NCBI RefSeq assembly: GCF_017377715.1
Contig: NZ_JAFVMF010000002.1
Span: 244,877-308,876, forward strand
Source: Acetobacter sacchari
Lineage (GTDB): Bacteria > Pseudomonadota > Alphaproteobacteria > Acetobacterales > Acetobacteraceae
Direction of reading: 5' to 3'
DNA: 64,000 bases
Part shown: in pieces, positions 56,646 to 64,000 of the stretch
How the letters are laid out: each line of letters begins with the position of its first letter
How positions within the stretch are numbered: the stretch's first letter is position 1
Notes under the pieces: generated by a model
What the model was told of the DNA's origin: nothing
Database searches by the model: none
The model's input: the letters and a program-made list of their open reading frames with translations, nothing else
Program-made: the position numbers and the translations under genes

Positions 56646-58526
56646 TTGGACACTGACGTGTCCCTTCGCCACGGTCCGCCCGCGACAGAGGGAATGGCGG
56701 ACGTGGGCAAGAGCGGAGAACTGGGCGGCGCGAGGAAGTGGGAATGGCTTCTGGCGCCGTCAGCCTCCGATTTCGGCTTCGCGATCCGAACGTCCTGCGC
56801 GGCGATACTATCGCTCCTGATCGCCATGAAGCTGGAGCTTGGCAGTCCCCAATGGGCGCCGCTCAGCGTCTGGGTCGTGGCGACGGCGTCCCGCGGAGAG
56901 TCGCTGTCCAAGGCGCGTTGGCGTCTTCTCGGCACATTGGTCGGGTGTGGGCTTGGCGTCGTTCTGATCGCCGCGTTCCCGCAGGAGGCGTTGCTTTTCT
57001 TCATGGCGCTCTCGATATGGATCGCCCTTTGCTGTGGGCTTGCGACTTTTTTTGACGGATACCGCAGCTACGGGCTGCTCGTCGCAGGATTTACCGCCGC
57101 GATTGTAGCCGTCGACGCCATTCCGGACCCTGATCAGGCGTTCTCCATCGCCATTGCACGCGGCACATACATCGAACTCGGCATCCTGTGCGAAGCGCTG
57201 CTGGCTGCGCTCTGCTCGCCCAACCTGCACCAGCGGGCGCGCCACTCGCTTCTGAGCCGCATGCACGGGGTGATCGCCACCACCCGCCACGCTCTTGAGC
57301 AGCGACGGACTTCACTCACGGACGCCTCCGTCGACGGCGCCTTGTTGGCGGACATCATGACTGCGTCGGCGCGAATTGAATTCGACGCGCTGGAGTTGGG
57401 ACGAGAATCCCCTCGCGCCGCAGATCACGCCCATGCGGCAATCGCGGACCTTCTGGCGGCCACTGCGCGGGCGTGCGCGAACGGCGACCGGGCGACGATC
57501 GAGACGCGCCTGGGCTCCGCGCTCCGCCATGTGGACGCGATCGCGCATCCGGCCCGGCGTGACGGATTCCGGTTTCCACGCCGCTCCATCCGCCAGGCGA
57601 CCGACGGCGCGCGGAACGCGGCCCGCGTCATGACCGGGATGGTCGCCGCCGCGCTGATCTGGATCGTCACTGCGTGGCCCAACGGCGTTACGTTCATATT
57701 CAACGTCGCGCTGGTTTACGGGCTGTTGGCGACGCGTGAAACTCCGTCATCCGCTTCAGGCGATTTTTCCAAAGGAGCGATATTATGCGCGTTCGTTGCG
57801 GCTATTTACGTCGTGCTCGTCATGCCCCTGCTGACGTCACCGGAGATGCTGGCGTTTGCGCTGCTCGTCCCGATGGTGATCGGCGGACTTGCCGCGCGTA
57901 CGCCGCGTCTGGTCAACTACGCTTTTTCTTTCAACATGTTTCTGCCGGTCCTGATTGGTCCAGCCAATCAGGGACGCTATGACGAATCGGCATTCCTTAA
58001 CAATACTGCGGCCTTTCTCGGAGCCGTCGTATTTGCGGGCCTTATGTTCAGAAATATCCTTGTCTTCAGTCCAGACGACCATCTGCGCCGGACGCTCGCC
58101 TGGGCGGAGAAAAACATGCGTGGGTTGGCAACTCGGCGGAGAACGCCGAATTCGTCCCGGTGGCTGCTCTCGAACGCCGACAGCCTTGTCCGTTCAGTCC
58201 GCAGAACCGCCACGCTAACCGCGGCACATCGCAACGCGTATTTCAAACGTCATATGACGATCATGGTCGCCGGGTTTGGCGTCATCGAATTACGCGAGGC
58301 GGAGGCGGATCGACACACGCCGTCCGCCCTGGCGCGCAGAATCAGGGCGTTTCTTCGCTTCTGGCTGACCGACCCGCGTCGCGCCGCAAACATGGCTCCC
58401 CGGCTGGCAAGGTGCATCGAGGCAGACTTGCCGCATCGGCGTGACCTGCCCGCCGCCGTGCGCGCTCTTGTTTTTGAAGACACGAAGGAGAATACGATGC
58501 AGAGCTTGCTGGCGGCGGGATCTTAG
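56646..58526 (+). CDS. FUSC-family efflux membrane protein (aromatic acid exporter AaeB-like)
   Basis: Up to 626 residues. Two blocks of membrane segments: residues about 40-190 (AIRTSCAAILSLLIAMKLEL, LSVWVVATASRGESLSKARWRLLGTLVGCGLGVVLI by region) and about 320-480, with a cytoplasmic domain between and at the C-terminus. The pattern fits the fusaric acid resistance/AaeB family. The start is TTG at 56646 or ATG at 56694. No AaeA-like adaptor follows. Confidence 0.88.
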   Translation: MDTDVSLRHGPPATEGMADVGKSGELGGARKWEWLLAPSASDFGFAIRTSCAAILSLLIAMKLELGSPQWAPLSVWVVATASRGESLSKARWRLLGTLVGCGLGVVLIAAFPQEALLFFMALSIWIALCCGLATFFDGYRSYGLLVAGFTAAIVAVDAIPDPDQAFSIAIARGTYIELGILCEALLAALCSPNLHQRARHSLLSRMHGVIATTRHALEQRRTSLTDASVDGALLADIMTASARIEFDALELGRESPRAADHAHAAIADLLAATARACANGDRATIETRLGSALRHVDAIAHPARRDGFRFPRRSIRQATDGARNAARVMTGMVAAALIWIVTAWPNGVTFIFNVALVYGLLATRETPSSASGDFSKGAILCAFVAAIYVVLVMPLLTSPEMLAFALLVPMVIGGLAARTPRLVNYAFSFNMFLPVLIGPANQGRYDESAFLNNTAAFLGAVVFAGLMFRNILVFSPDDHLRRTLAWAEKNMRGLATRRRTPNSSRWLLSNADSLVRSVRRTATLTAAHRNAYFKRHMTIMVAGFGVIELREAEADRHTPSALARRIRAFLRFWLTDPRRAANMAPRLARCIEADLPHRRDLPAAVRALVFEDTKENTMQSLLAAGS

Positions 58527-58881
58527 CGGATAGGGGCGACGGCTCAAGATCACCGCACAACAAGGCCGTCCACACGATACGTCAGGTCACGGCGCGACGC
58601 GGATCGGGCGCATCACTTTCCGGGCCGCCCGCTACGCATGGAGTCACACACCGAGCATCTCCAGCTTACTCACGTCGCTGGAATGCGGATTCTTCACGAA
58701 TTAAGCCACCCTTGGCGACGAAGACGATGTCGGTCGAATCCAATGTCCCGAAATATGAAGCGCGCCGAGAAGCGTAAGCACATCTCGGAAAACCCCTTAG
58801 CATTTTGTAACGATGTGCTAAGTAGACCGGATCAGACAGAAAAGCGAAACTGTAGTGCGCACGTCTAACGAGGTAGAATGG
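58527..58881. other. Intergenic region, possibly with gene remnants
   Basis: About 355 bp between the FUSC gene and the methyltransferase. A 76-codon open frame (58638-58868, plus strand) has no known features. A short minus-strand open stretch near 58680-58760 may be a degraded gene end; I could not identify it. Confidence 0.3.
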
Positions 58882-59985
58882 ATGTCAAGCCGTTCCTATA
58901 ATGAAGTGCCCACGATCAAAAAACCGGTTTTCAACACTCCAGCAGATGATCTGTCCTACTGGCAGGCCAATCCGGATATAGCCTCTTGCGGGCTTCCCGC
59001 CGCTCAACATTACGCCCGGCATGGCCAGTACGAAGGACGCATGCAAGCGGCGGACCCGGATGTTGTTGGCGTTATACGGGAACGCAAGCTCAATCGCATC
59101 GCCTTTCGCGAAAAGCCGACTACGCCACGCGCACATGGCCAGCCTGCCAATTACATGACGGACGCCATAAAACGGGAATTCCATATCCCGCCTTTTCCGC
59201 CGATTTCCGCTCATAATTACGGCGACTATATCTCCGGCCTGCAAAAACAGCATCCTGACTGGATGTTTCTGGATGTCGGGGCCGGTTTACGCGACACCGT
59301 CACCGAGCAGATGGTGAATGTAGACGTATTCCCCGCACTGAGCACCGATGTGGTGTGCGTTGGGGAAAACCTTCCATTCGCCGACGCTCAATTTGATTTT
59401 GTGCTCTGCGCAGCAACGCTGGAGCATACAAGACGTCCTTGGGAAGTGGCTGCGGAAATCTGTCGCGTGCTCAAGCCCGGCGGCATCGTGCGGATCGATT
59501 ACCCATTCCTGCAGCCTGTGCACGGATATCCATCACATTATTTCAACGCTACCCCTGAAGGAAATATCAGTCTTTTTGAGAAGTGGTTTGATATCGCGCA
59601 GAGCAGCGTGCCGGAGCATTTTCATCCCTTGCACGCCCTGCGCTGGCAGATGGAGGAGTGGAAGAACGGTCTGCCAGAAGACGCCAAAGCCGAATTTGGC
59701 GCGATGCAGGTGGATGATTTTCTATTTTCATCGGTTCCAGATATGCTGCGGCAGAACTTTTGCACCGAGCTGAATTCCGAAACCAGACGGGTCATTTGCG
59801 CGGGATCTACGCTGGAGGGCGTGAAAAAGCAGGACGCACAGCCTTATAGTAGTGCGCGCGAAGAACGGTTGGCGCAGGAATTGCTCCAAGCCAGACAGGA
59901 TATTGACATCATACGCGCGTCTTCATCGTGGAAACTGACCGCGCCGCTGCGCAATGCATTCAATTTTTTACGCAGAAAGAGATGA
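58882..59985 (+). CDS. SAM-dependent methyltransferase of a surface-glycan type
   Basis: 367 residues from the ATG at 58882 (GAGG 8 bp upstream). Residues about 20-55 hold the motif YWQANPDIASCGLPAAQHYARHGQYEGR, common in acetobacterial glycan proteins. A class I methyltransferase follows: MFLDVGAGLRD, DVVCVGENLPFADAQFDFVLCAATLEHTRRPW and CRVLKPGGIVRIDYPFLQP (by region). The end has a coiled stretch and SSWKLTAPLRN, a motif often seen beside glycosyltransferase domains. It may modify a glycan or related sugar; substrate unknown. Base composition is AT-richer than its neighbours. Confidence 0.82.
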   Translation: MSSRSYNEVPTIKKPVFNTPADDLSYWQANPDIASCGLPAAQHYARHGQYEGRMQAADPDVVGVIRERKLNRIAFREKPTTPRAHGQPANYMTDAIKREFHIPPFPPISAHNYGDYISGLQKQHPDWMFLDVGAGLRDTVTEQMVNVDVFPALSTDVVCVGENLPFADAQFDFVLCAATLEHTRRPWEVAAEICRVLKPGGIVRIDYPFLQPVHGYPSHYFNATPEGNISLFEKWFDIAQSSVPEHFHPLHALRWQMEEWKNGLPEDAKAEFGAMQVDDFLFSSVPDMLRQNFCTELNSETRRVICAGSTLEGVKKQDAQPYSSAREERLAQELLQARQDIDIIRASSSWKLTAPLRNAFNFLRRKR

Positions 59986-60209
59986 TTTTTATACGCCGAG
60001 AAATTAAAGCAATCATTCAAAAATGAATCATAATCTTCTTGGACAAAAATAGCGAACGAACACCTGGTCCGTTCGGGTAGAGTCAACGCATAGAGAGGTT
60101 CCCTGTGCGGAAAGGAACGGCATCCACCTCGCTCGGGTACACACTGCAGCTACATTTGAGCGTTTGCGAACGCAGTTTCAACACCGCCTCGACAGCCTCC
60201 ACCGACCTT

Positions 60210-61469
60210 CTACGTCGACGGTCGAAGCAGCACGCGATTAAGGGCCTCAAGAGATTTGAAACACTCTTTCCATATCCTGTAGAATTTTTCTTCGGATATG
60301 CCGCCCCCCGCCATCGCCTCCGCCAGATCCCTCACTGTGCGCCGCCCGTCGATCAGCGGAAGAATCCTGCGCGCCAGCGGCGGCAGCGGGACAGGAACGG
60401 TCAATGTGCCGAACGCGAACGGCAGCACGCCATCAGGGCGTATCTGCTTCACCAGTTCCGCGCCCGGTATCTCCCGCATAACCGGCACGGAAGCAGGATC
60501 ACAACAATCAGGCGGCGTCACGCGCGCGCCCTTGCGCGTCACATAGGCGACATGCGTGGCCATGTTGCCGGTCAACGCCTCCGCAACGCTCGCCCGCGCC
60601 CGCCATGACAGGTCGTCGAGCCGCGCCCGCAGTTTCGGGTTCGGCAGGAACAGCGACGGGTCATACCGCGCGGGCTCCATCAGGCAGGACGGCTCCAGCC
60701 CCGCTTCGTCCAGCAGATCGAGAAACGCGCCGATCGTGTAGGCCCGGTCGCGCGGGTTCAGCAGCAGGTCATAGAGCCCGGCGTCCCCGCCGGTCAGGTG
60801 GTCGCCAAAATTGCCGTTCTGGCGTAGCCACGCCGTGGCGGGCAGGTTCTGCATGACGCGCTTCGTCGTCTCCAGACGCTTCGCCGGAGCCTCCGAAAAC
60901 GGCGCCAGAATCTCCAGCGCCTCCTGCATCATATAGACGCCGGTCCGGCCATAGGGCGCATACACCATCAGCCCCATGCCGCCGCCGGGCGCCAGATGAC
61001 GCTCAAGCCCCTTCAGCGCCGCCAACGGGTCCGGCAGATGATGCAGCACGCCGCAGCAGTCGATGTAATCGAACACGCCGAGAGCGAGGTCGTCGATCTC
61101 CGTCAGCGAGCCCTGCACGAAGCGGATATTGCCCAGTTCCCGCGCCTCCGCACGCGCCTTTGCGATCCCCAAGGCATGGGTGGAACGGTCCACGCACACG
61201 ACCTCCCCCGCGCGCTCCGCCCGCGCCATGTGCGTCGCCAGCATGATCGCGCCGTCCCCCGTGCCGCACCCGGCGACAAGCGCGCGCAGCGGCGCGCTCG
61301 CGGGGCGGCGCGCGCCGAAGACCCAGTAGTCGATCTCCCGCAGATGGCTCGGGCTGCCAATCAGCAGGCGCTTCGCCTCATCACGCGGATTGCGTTCGGG
61401 ATAGGGGTAGGCCTCGTACTGGGCGGCGAGGTCCGCATCGCGTGCGTCGGAAGGGGAAGATGCGGTCAT
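60210..61469 (-). CDS. Class I SAM-dependent methyltransferase with C-terminal extra domain
   Basis: 419 residues. N-terminal YEAYPYPERNPRDEAKRLLIGSP, then ALVAGCGTGDGAIMLATHMA (SAM-binding loop), VVCVDRSTHALGIAKARAEA, DYIDCCGVLHHLPDPLAALKGL and LAPGGGMGLMVYAPYGRTGVY. The C-terminal 150 residues contain DGRRTVRDLAEAMAG, a short helical module. Substrate unknown. No clear ribosome site precedes the ATG. Confidence 0.85.
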   Translation of the reverse strand: MTASSPSDARDADLAAQYEAYPYPERNPRDEAKRLLIGSPSHLREIDYWVFGARRPASAPLRALVAGCGTGDGAIMLATHMARAERAGEVVCVDRSTHALGIAKARAEARELGNIRFVQGSLTEIDDLALGVFDYIDCCGVLHHLPDPLAALKGLERHLAPGGGMGLMVYAPYGRTGVYMMQEALEILAPFSEAPAKRLETTKRVMQNLPATAWLRQNGNFGDHLTGGDAGLYDLLLNPRDRAYTIGAFLDLLDEAGLEPSCLMEPARYDPSLFLPNPKLRARLDDLSWRARASVAEALTGNMATHVAYVTRKGARVTPPDCCDPASVPVMREIPGAELVKQIRPDGVLPFAFGTLTVPVPLPPLARRILPLIDGRRTVRDLAEAMAGGGISEEKFYRIWKECFKSLEALNRVLLRPST

Positions 61470-61643
61470 GCGGGGCTCATCGGATCGGGGCGCTGGCGGA
61501 AGTCGCAGACCCGATTACCGCCATCGCGGCCATCGGCCAAATCGCATCAGGCGCGACAAACCGGGAGGGCTGGATTGCGGCAGGCGTAAAATCCCCGTGT
61601 CCCGACCCTTCCCAACGACCATGCGACACCCCATTATCCAGCC

Positions 61644-62012
61644 ATGACCCAGGCAGATCAGACCCTCGCCCCCGCGCAGTTCTCCGTCTCGGACGCCGCA
61701 GCGCGGCGCATCGCCGAGATCATCGCCAAACGCGGCGACGACGCGGCGCAGACCGCGTTGCGCGTCGCAGTGTCCGCCGGGGGGTGCAACGGGTTCCAGT
61801 ATGAATTCCGCATCGACCCGGAGATCGCCGACGACGACGTGGTGATCGAGAAACAGGGCGTGCGCGTGACGGTCGATCCGGCCAGCCTCGACCTGCTGGC
61901 GGGCGCGGAGCTGGACTTCACCGACAAGCTGATGGGCGCACATTTCTCGGTCAAAAACCCCAACGCGGCCACGTCCTGCGGCTGCGGCACCAGCTTCTCT
62001 CTGGCGGGCTGA
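61644..62012 (+). CDS. erpA: Iron-sulfur cluster insertion protein ErpA-like (HesB/IscA family)
   Basis: 122 residues. Conserved Cys in SAGGCNGFQYEF and the C-terminal NPNAATSCGCGTSFSL pair, as in ErpA; all three cluster ligands are present. It carries and delivers Fe-S clusters in the cytoplasm. It is divergent from the methyltransferase and followed by exonuclease III. Confidence 0.93.
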   Translation: MTQADQTLAPAQFSVSDAAARRIAEIIAKRGDDAAQTALRVAVSAGGCNGFQYEFRIDPEIADDDVVIEKQGVRVTVDPASLDLLAGAELDFTDKLMGAHFSVKNPNAATSCGCGTSFSLAG

Positions 62013-62141
62013 ACCAGCCCCGCTTCGGGTTGACGGGACGGCGGCGCGCTGCCATCGCTGTCGGGCCTTGGGCGGGCGGATCGCGGTCGCCACGGCGACG
62101 ACCCACCGGCTCCCCGGAGCCGCCGCCTGAAACGAGCCGCC

Positions 62142-62912
62142 ATGAAGATCGCCACCTGGAACGTCAATTCAGTCCGCCAGCGTCAGGTTCTGGTCGCGGA
62201 CTGGCTGGAACGGGTCCAGCCCGATGTCCTGCTGTTGCAGGAGATCAAGTGCGAGGCGCACCAGTTCCCGGCGGATACGTTCGAGGCGCTGGGTTACACG
62301 GCGCATGTCGTCGGCCAGAAATCGTATAACGGCGTCGCCGTGCTCTCCCGCCGCCCGGTCGAACTGCGCGAAACGAAGCTGCCGGGCCTGTCCGACCCGG
62401 AGCCGCCCGCGCGCTATATCGAGGTCGAGGCCGATGGTCTGATCATCGGCAATCTCTATCTGACCAATGGCAATTCCGGCGGCGAGGCAGGCTTTCAGAA
62501 CAAGCTTGAGTTCTTTGACGCGCTCGCCTGCCGGGCGGAAACGCTGCTGCGCGCCGACGCCGACTTCCTGTTCGCGGGCGATTACAATGTGTGCCCCACC
62601 GAACGCGACCTCGCCCCCGGCGCGCTGAGCGCGACAGACGCGCTGGTTCGCCCGGAAAGCCGCGCCGCGTTCCGCCGCCTGCTATGGCTCGGCCTGACCG
62701 ACGCCGTGCGGGCGCTGCACCCCGACGAGAACTGCTACACGTTCTGGGATTATCAGGCCGGGGCGTGGAACCGCGATCTGGGCATACGGATCGACCATGC
62801 GCTGCTGTCGCCCCGCGTAGCGGAGCGGCTGGCGGCCGCCGCGCCGGATCGGGATGAGCGGGCGAAGCCGCAGCCTTCGGATCATGTGCCGGTTTTGATG
62901 GAGTTGGGATAG
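62142..62912 (+). CDS. xth: Exodeoxyribonuclease III
   Basis: 256 residues, normal length. Motifs: MKIATWNVNSVRQR, LLLQEIKCEAHQFP, KSYNGVAVLSR, FAGDYNVCPTERDL, RIDHALLSP and the final QPSDHVPVLMELG. AP endonuclease and 3'-5' exonuclease in base excision repair. It marks the last gene of normal composition before the AT-rich right end. Confidence 0.95.
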   Translation: MKIATWNVNSVRQRQVLVADWLERVQPDVLLLQEIKCEAHQFPADTFEALGYTAHVVGQKSYNGVAVLSRRPVELRETKLPGLSDPEPPARYIEVEADGLIIGNLYLTNGNSGGEAGFQNKLEFFDALACRAETLLRADADFLFAGDYNVCPTERDLAPGALSATDALVRPESRAAFRRLLWLGLTDAVRALHPDENCYTFWDYQAGAWNRDLGIRIDHALLSPRVAERLAAAAPDRDERAKPQPSDHVPVLMELG

Positions 62913-63165
62913 AGCAGTGACGTAATTAGAAAATGTTTTCGTAATGGTCGCCCTGCGATCTCTCTCACGTCCGTTTAATAATCATTATAAATATCCATGA
63001 AGATATCTCCTGTGAAGTTCGCAGAAACGTTCCCTAAAGTCTGATCGTCTTCGGTAAAGGCCCTGCCAATCGGTTCATGTTATAGAGCTCGACAATCTAT
63101 TTACTTGCCTCCGACCACCCGAAATGAGCATAGAAAGCTCGAAAATTTTTCTTCCGATTTAGCTC
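62913..63165. other. AT-rich junction after exonuclease III
   Basis: About 250 bp with no gene. The composition changes here from GC-rich to AT-rich, which marks a possible island boundary. No direct repeat or tRNA was found. Confidence 0.45.
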
Positions 63166-64000
63166 TTATTTTTCCCAATCAATGATGGCTGGTGTGAAAT
63201 AATCCACAAAACCATTAGCCTTTACCTGTTTAATTTCAAATATAGAGCATTTTGATATAATATGATTTTCTTTTATAGCCTCACTAACTGCTTGAGCTTG
63301 GCGTTGTATATTTGGCACAGCATCGATTAAATGACACAATTCGCGCCCTGATTTCGTTAAGAAAATAGTGTTAATGTGCGCTGTTATTTTTGCTCTAAAC
63401 AAAATATTTATTAAAATATTATCCATAGAAATAGAACATGTTAAATCCATGTCTGGAGTAAAATTTGTTTTTCTATTTGTAGATAAGGAGTCTATAATTC
63501 CGCACTCTTGCATACCAATAAAATCAATTTCATTTTCATTTATTTTTTCTATTGAATACGGCAAAGATCCATTTGAAAAAAATAAACATGCATGTTCTGA
63601 AAAATTATTTGCGATTTTTTTGTCTATTTCTGATAATATACGTAAAGTCGACAGTGAAAATCTACCCTGATGCCTCACTTCTCCTGAAAGAATACGTCCC
63701 CAAAGTTGACGCGTTCTTTCGGTACTTGCTTTTTCAGCATACGACGAAAATATATTAAGCCAATCTTCGTCCAGAGGTTCGTTCGACTCAGAGTGATCGT
63801 CGTGTTTATCGACGACATCTTTAAGCGCCACCTCAGCGACAGACTCTCTATTTTCTTGATTTATATAGGCATTTCCCATCATTTCTAGCGTCGCACGTTC
63901 CAACAATACAGGGTCAGCAGATATTTTTTTCGCAACATCAGGCACTAAGAGCCTGTTTGGAAAATCACGGGTGAGCATTTCTGCGCATGAGATTGGCGCC
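63166..64000 (-). CDS. DUF2806-like protein, partial (5' end beyond the window)
   Basis: At least 270 residues, open to the right edge. The block NEPLDEDWLNIFSSYAEKASTERTRQLWGRILSGEVRHQGRFSLSTLRIL (by region, about residues 65-115 from the internal ATG at 63978) matches the conserved part of DUF2806 proteins. These usually have more N-terminal residues, so the gene probably begins outside the window; the frame stays open up to 64000. It is strongly AT-rich and uses different codons from all genes to its left, a sign of horizontal transfer. Function unknown. Confidence 0.75.
   Translation of the reverse strand, partial: APISCAEMLTRDFPNRLLVPDVAKKISADPVLLERATLEMMGNAYINQENRESVAEVALKDVVDKHDDHSESNEPLDEDWLNIFSSYAEKASTERTRQLWGRILSGEVRHQGRFSLSTLRILSEIDKKIANNFSEHACLFFSNGSLPYSIEKINENEIDFIGMQECGIIDSLSTNRKTNFTPDMDLTCSISMDNILINILFRAKITAHINTIFLTKSGRELCHLIDAVPNIQRQAQAVSEAIKENHIISKCSIFEIKQVKANGFVDYFTPAIIDWEK

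Noticed and set aside
58620..58870. Insertion-sequence remnant after the FUSC gene
   Set aside because: Only short open stretches without recognisable transposase motifs or terminal repeats.
1..64000. CRISPR array
   Set aside because: No regularly spaced direct repeats with unique spacers were seen anywhere.

Overview
The window is about 64 kb of high-GC, gene-dense chromosome from an alphaproteobacterium. It most likely comes from an acetic acid bacterium (Acetobacteraceae). The best evidence is a PQQ-dependent polyol dehydrogenase pair (sldB-sldA, 7.5-10.1 kb), the enzyme these bacteria use to oxidise glycerol, sorbitol and arabitol in the periplasm. A Hint-domain surface-type protein of the kind common in this family and ATGA-coupled alphaproteobacterial gene pairs agree with this. 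No species can be named from the sequence alone.

Layout. 0-10 kb is a polyol region on the minus strand: an FGGY kinase, a complete MalK/SmoK-type ABC importer, a short-chain polyol dehydrogenase and the start of a mannitol-dehydrogenase-family gene, then sldA/sldB upstream. The cell thus seems able both to oxidise polyols outside and to import and phosphorylate them inside. 10-18 kb (plus strand) has a glycogen-debranching-like enzyme with a 12-C tract in its coding sequence, a secreted cupin, a YggS-type PLP protein, Kup, and HemW with no ATG/GTG/TTG start. 18-27 kb has a periplasmic peroxiredoxin, a lytic transglycosylase with a SPOR domain, a polysaccharide ABC exporter (Wzm/Wzt type), tRNA hydroxylase TrhO, a formate/nitrite-transporter-family protein and transcription terminator Rho. 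27-33 kb has a small secreted protein, CorA, and the dTDP-rhamnose operon rfbBACD ending in a GT2 glycosyltransferase. 33-41 kb has an unusual 734-residue PLP-fold protein, a histidine phosphatase, tRNA-Gly(GCC), a LysR/SDR divergent pair and a MarR/DHA2-efflux pair.

41-51.3 kb is the most interesting part. After a YhaO/YhaN-like nuclease pair comes a HlyD adaptor overlapping a C39-peptidase ABC transporter with an intact Cys-His-Asp triad. Just upstream lies a 139-residue peptide with a double-glycine leader and a Ser/Cys/Gly/aromatic-rich core, followed by its own strong terminator. Divergent from it is a 586-residue Hint-domain protein ending at a 23-bp perfect inverted-repeat terminator. 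This looks like a self-contained peptide-export system with an unfamiliar cargo.

51-63 kb holds housekeeping and regulatory genes: DUF1489, dGTPase, a substrate-binding-protein fold without a signal peptide, a TetR gene with a double palindromic operator, LysR plus a FUSC efflux protein, two methyltransferases, ErpA and exonuclease III. After about 62.9 kb the base composition falls sharply to AT-rich and the window ends inside a DUF2806-like gene, probably the edge of an acquired island.
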